Assembly (NCBI GenBank): GCA_009920585.1
Contig: RFZT01000111.1
Location: 1 to 7,529, forward strand
Reading direction: 5' to 3'
DNA length: 7,529 bases
Origin: a bacterium
GTDB taxonomy: Bacteria; Verrucomicrobiota; Verrucomicrobiia; Chthoniobacterales; Terrimicrobiaceae
The notes under the pieces were generated by a model. It was not told the origin of the DNA. It was given only the letters and a program-made list of their open reading frames with translations, and made no database searches. The translations under genes were made by a program, and so were the position numbers. Shown here in pieces: positions 6,098-7,529 of the stretch (positions within the stretch are counted from its first letter, which is position 1; every line of letters begins with the position of its first letter).

Positions 6098-6104
6098 AAG
6101 AACG
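6086..6104. repeat. 19-bp inverted repeat over the -10 region (possible operator)
   Basis: CGTTCTT and AAGAACG form a perfect 7-bp inverted repeat around the five bases ATGAA. It covers the predicted -10 and ends on the first base of the GTG start at 6104, and lies 23 bp upstream of mutL on the other strand, so a bound dimer could shut the rightward gene and affect mutL. It does not match the IscR or Fur sites I know. Confidence 0.4.
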
Positions 6105-6439
6105 TGATCAAAATAACCGATGATGCCGCGCAGGCGCTACTTGACCTTATTGCATCGAAAGGTTCAGGCGAAGGGTTGCGTTTATCCGTTGAAAAAGGCG
6201 GATGCGCGGGGCTTCAATACATCATGGACATCGATGTTCAAGGTGAAGGACAGAATGTGATCGAGCACTTGGGAGCCAAAGTTTTCATCGACCAAGACAG
6301 CGCCAATTTTCTGGCCGGGTGCACCTTGGACTATGAGGACGGCCTTGCTGGCGCGGGATTCCGAATCCGAAATCCTCGGGCAGCGAGATCCTGTGGATGT
6401 GGAACCTCGTTTGAAGAAACGGCGACAGCCAAATCCTGA
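6104..6439 (+). CDS. A-type iron-sulfur cluster carrier (IscA/ErpA/SufA family)
   Basis: From GTG at 6104 the product is 111 residues, the family's normal length. Such proteins receive Fe-S clusters from IscU/SufB scaffolds and pass them to apo-enzymes in the cytosol. The three ligand cysteines are present: C34 in GGCAGLQY, and C97 and C99 in RSCGCGTSF. They sit almost at the same positions as in E. coli IscA (35, 99, 101), and the N-terminus then reads (M)IKITDDAAQALL, like other IscA proteins. An in-frame ATG at 6062 adds 14 residues (MPFDFARNRSYEKN) but would overlap the mutL start codon and remove the promoter, so GTG is preferred. C73 (LAGCTLDY) is extra. IscA, ErpA and SufA cannot be told apart here; no isc or suf genes are in the window. 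Confidence 0.9.
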   Translation: MIKITDDAAQALLDLIASKGSGEGLRLSVEKGGCAGLQYIMDIDVQGEGQNVIEHLGAKVFIDQDSANFLAGCTLDYEDGLAGAGFRIRNPRAARSCGCGTSFEETATAKS

Positions 6440-6444
6440 TTCAG

Positions 6445-7529
6445 ATGCCCAACGATCCCGGAAGAAACAGTGACCGAGCTTGGTTCAATGAACCTGATCG
6501 TGAAAGCATACCTTCATCCCGTTCTTCTGATGGAGGGCTCTTTGGTTGGACCGTACTGATTATTGTCTTAATTGGCTTTGCCATCTGCTGCTGGATTGGG
6601 AGCTATTACATCTTCGGGCATCCTGAGAAACCATTCAGCCATGAAGTCCTCACTAGGCTTAAAAAGATCGATACCCCCAAGCGCTTTGAACTTACCGCCG
6701 CACCTCGTGGAGAGTTTCTAAGAACCCCTCAGATTCTTGACCGATTCAACTCCATGAAGCCGCGTCAAATGGCCCGCACGAATGAAGTTTTTCTTCGTAA
6801 TTACATTCGCAACTTCAAACCTGCAGACGGCCTTGTTTCCTACGTGATCGGCACATTTAACATTTTGGATTCATACGAACTCACGAATGAGGATTTTTTT
6901 GTTTCGGGGGTTGTTGTGCTAGCTCAATCCAAAGAGAACCCAAACCTTCTCATCGAACAGATTTTTACCTGTAATAAAAAATCGATCCGTAACCTTCATC
7001 GCTCTCTCCTCACGGGTTTAGATATCGACCTCAAACGCGAAAATGAGTTGGCAGCGGTTATCAATGTCGAGCATTTGAAAGACGGGCGCATTAAGTTGAC
7101 GACGATTTCGATTCTCTATCCGAGTTACGAATCGGCTCAAGAAAATGGGACATTCTCGCTGGATCCGCCAGAACGATTGAACGTGAAGGCCGGTCTCCCT
7201 GTTATCGACAAATCTCGTCAAACAGAAGCGGAAGCTAAATACGCTCACTTCCGCCGGAAAACAAAACCGGCCTCCACCATCAAGGAAGCTCCGAAACAAG
7301 AACCCTCACTCGCCAACGCCAATCAGCGCCTCATGCGTGTCGAGAAGCCTCTGGCAGCGAATGACGCTACGCCAAGCCCACCCCCTATCGCTACTCCGAT
7401 TCCGATTCCTTCAAGCACTCCGCTCCTAGCCACAGTATCGCCCACACCAGAAGCCACTCCTATTCCCGTTCCCTCAGCCACGCCACTCTTGGCTTCGGTA
7501 TCACCGACGCCAGAATCTCGCAAAGCGAC
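6445..7529 (+). CDS. Single-pass membrane protein of unknown function, partial (C-terminus beyond right edge)
   Basis: ATG at 6445 opens a frame of 361 complete codons that runs off the window. Residues 1-30 are polar; 32-57 form one hydrophobic helix (FGWTVLIIVLIGFAICCWIG and following), so this is a signal-anchor protein with most of its mass likely outside the cytoplasm. Residues 60-255 are a globular region with PRGEFLRTPQILDRFNSMKP, LRNYIRNFKPADGLVSYVIG and several beta-strand-like stretches; I know no named domain for it, though similar sequences are recalled from Verrucomicrobia. Residues 256-305 are charged. From 306 on the tail is Pro/Thr/Ser-rich with 21-residue tandem repeats. The start lies 5 nt after the Fe-S carrier stop, so the two are probably co-transcribed. 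No Shine-Dalgarno is visible. Confidence 0.75.
   Translation, partial: MPNDPGRNSDRAWFNEPDRESIPSSRSSDGGLFGWTVLIIVLIGFAICCWIGSYYIFGHPEKPFSHEVLTRLKKIDTPKRFELTAAPRGEFLRTPQILDRFNSMKPRQMARTNEVFLRNYIRNFKPADGLVSYVIGTFNILDSYELTNEDFFVSGVVVLAQSKENPNLLIEQIFTCNKKSIRNLHRSLLTGLDIDLKRENELAAVINVEHLKDGRIKLTTISILYPSYESAQENGTFSLDPPERLNVKAGLPVIDKSRQTEAEAKYAHFRRKTKPASTIKEAPKQEPSLANANQRLMRVEKPLAANDATPSPPPIATPIPIPSSTPLLATVSPTPEATPIPVPSATPLLASVSPTPESRKA
7390..7515 (+). repeat. Two tandem 63-bp coding repeats (21-residue Pro-rich units)
   Basis: Units 7390-7452 and 7453-7515 encode 21 residues each, of the pattern ATPIP-[IV]-PS-[SA]-TPLLA-[TS]-VSPTPE. Seven codons are identical, eleven differ silently and three change conservatively (Ile/Val, Ser/Ala, Thr/Ser). 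The array may continue past the window edge. Such tails usually act as flexible spacers or cell-wall-spanning linkers; that role is inferred. Confidence 0.85.

Noticed and set aside
7018..7523. Minus-strand frames opposite the C-terminal part of the membrane protein
   Set aside because: The Gly/Val-repeat product at 7323-7523 is just the complement of the Pro-rich repeat codons; the plus-strand frame is longer and has a coherent domain layout.
1..7529. tRNA, rRNA, CRISPR array, insertion sequence or phage genes
   Set aside because: I looked for cloverleaf-like pairings, regularly spaced direct repeats, transposase motifs and terminal inverted repeats and saw none.

Overview
The window looks like a chromosomal segment of a Verrucomicrobia/PVC-type bacterium. 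The assignment rests on remembered similarity of L2 (for example the 'VDHPMGGG' and 'SPWGQLAKGF' stretches), L4 and the membrane protein at the right end to verrucomicrobial proteins; no search was run, so it is moderate. No prophage, transposon, CRISPR array, tRNA or rRNA gene is visible.

Layout. (1) Positions 1-2249, minus strand: a compact ribosomal-protein block in transcription order rplD (L4), rplW (L23), rplB (L2), rpsS (S19), followed 4 nt later by the start of a predicted secreted protein that runs off the left edge. This is the middle of the classical S10 operon, but rpsJ/rplC are absent upstream of rplD and rplV is not directly downstream of rpsS. (2) 2250-2509: a leader/intergenic region with two inverted repeats and no gene. 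(3) 2510-6063, minus strand: mutL, a GNAT acetyltransferase, a sugar-phosphate nucleotidyltransferase with a C-terminal hexapeptide-repeat tail, and a tiny lipoprotein, apparently co-directional with the ribosomal block. (4) 6062/6104-7529, plus strand: an A-type Fe-S carrier (IscA/ErpA/SufA family) divergent from mutL, followed 5 nt later by a single-pass membrane protein of unknown function that continues past the right edge and carries 21-residue Pro-rich tandem repeats.

The genes are mostly housekeeping: translation (L4, L23, L2, S19), mismatch repair (MutL), Fe-S cluster delivery, sugar activation for envelope polymers, and two or three envelope proteins without known function. The points worth a second look are the broken S10 cluster, a candidate leader structure before rplD, a MutL whose endonuclease motifs are degenerate, and a mutL/Fe-S carrier divergent region where a promoter predicts a leaderless GTG-start mRNA and overlaps a 19-bp inverted repeat. 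Start codons throughout lack a clear Shine-Dalgarno sequence. I see no convincing new multi-gene system.
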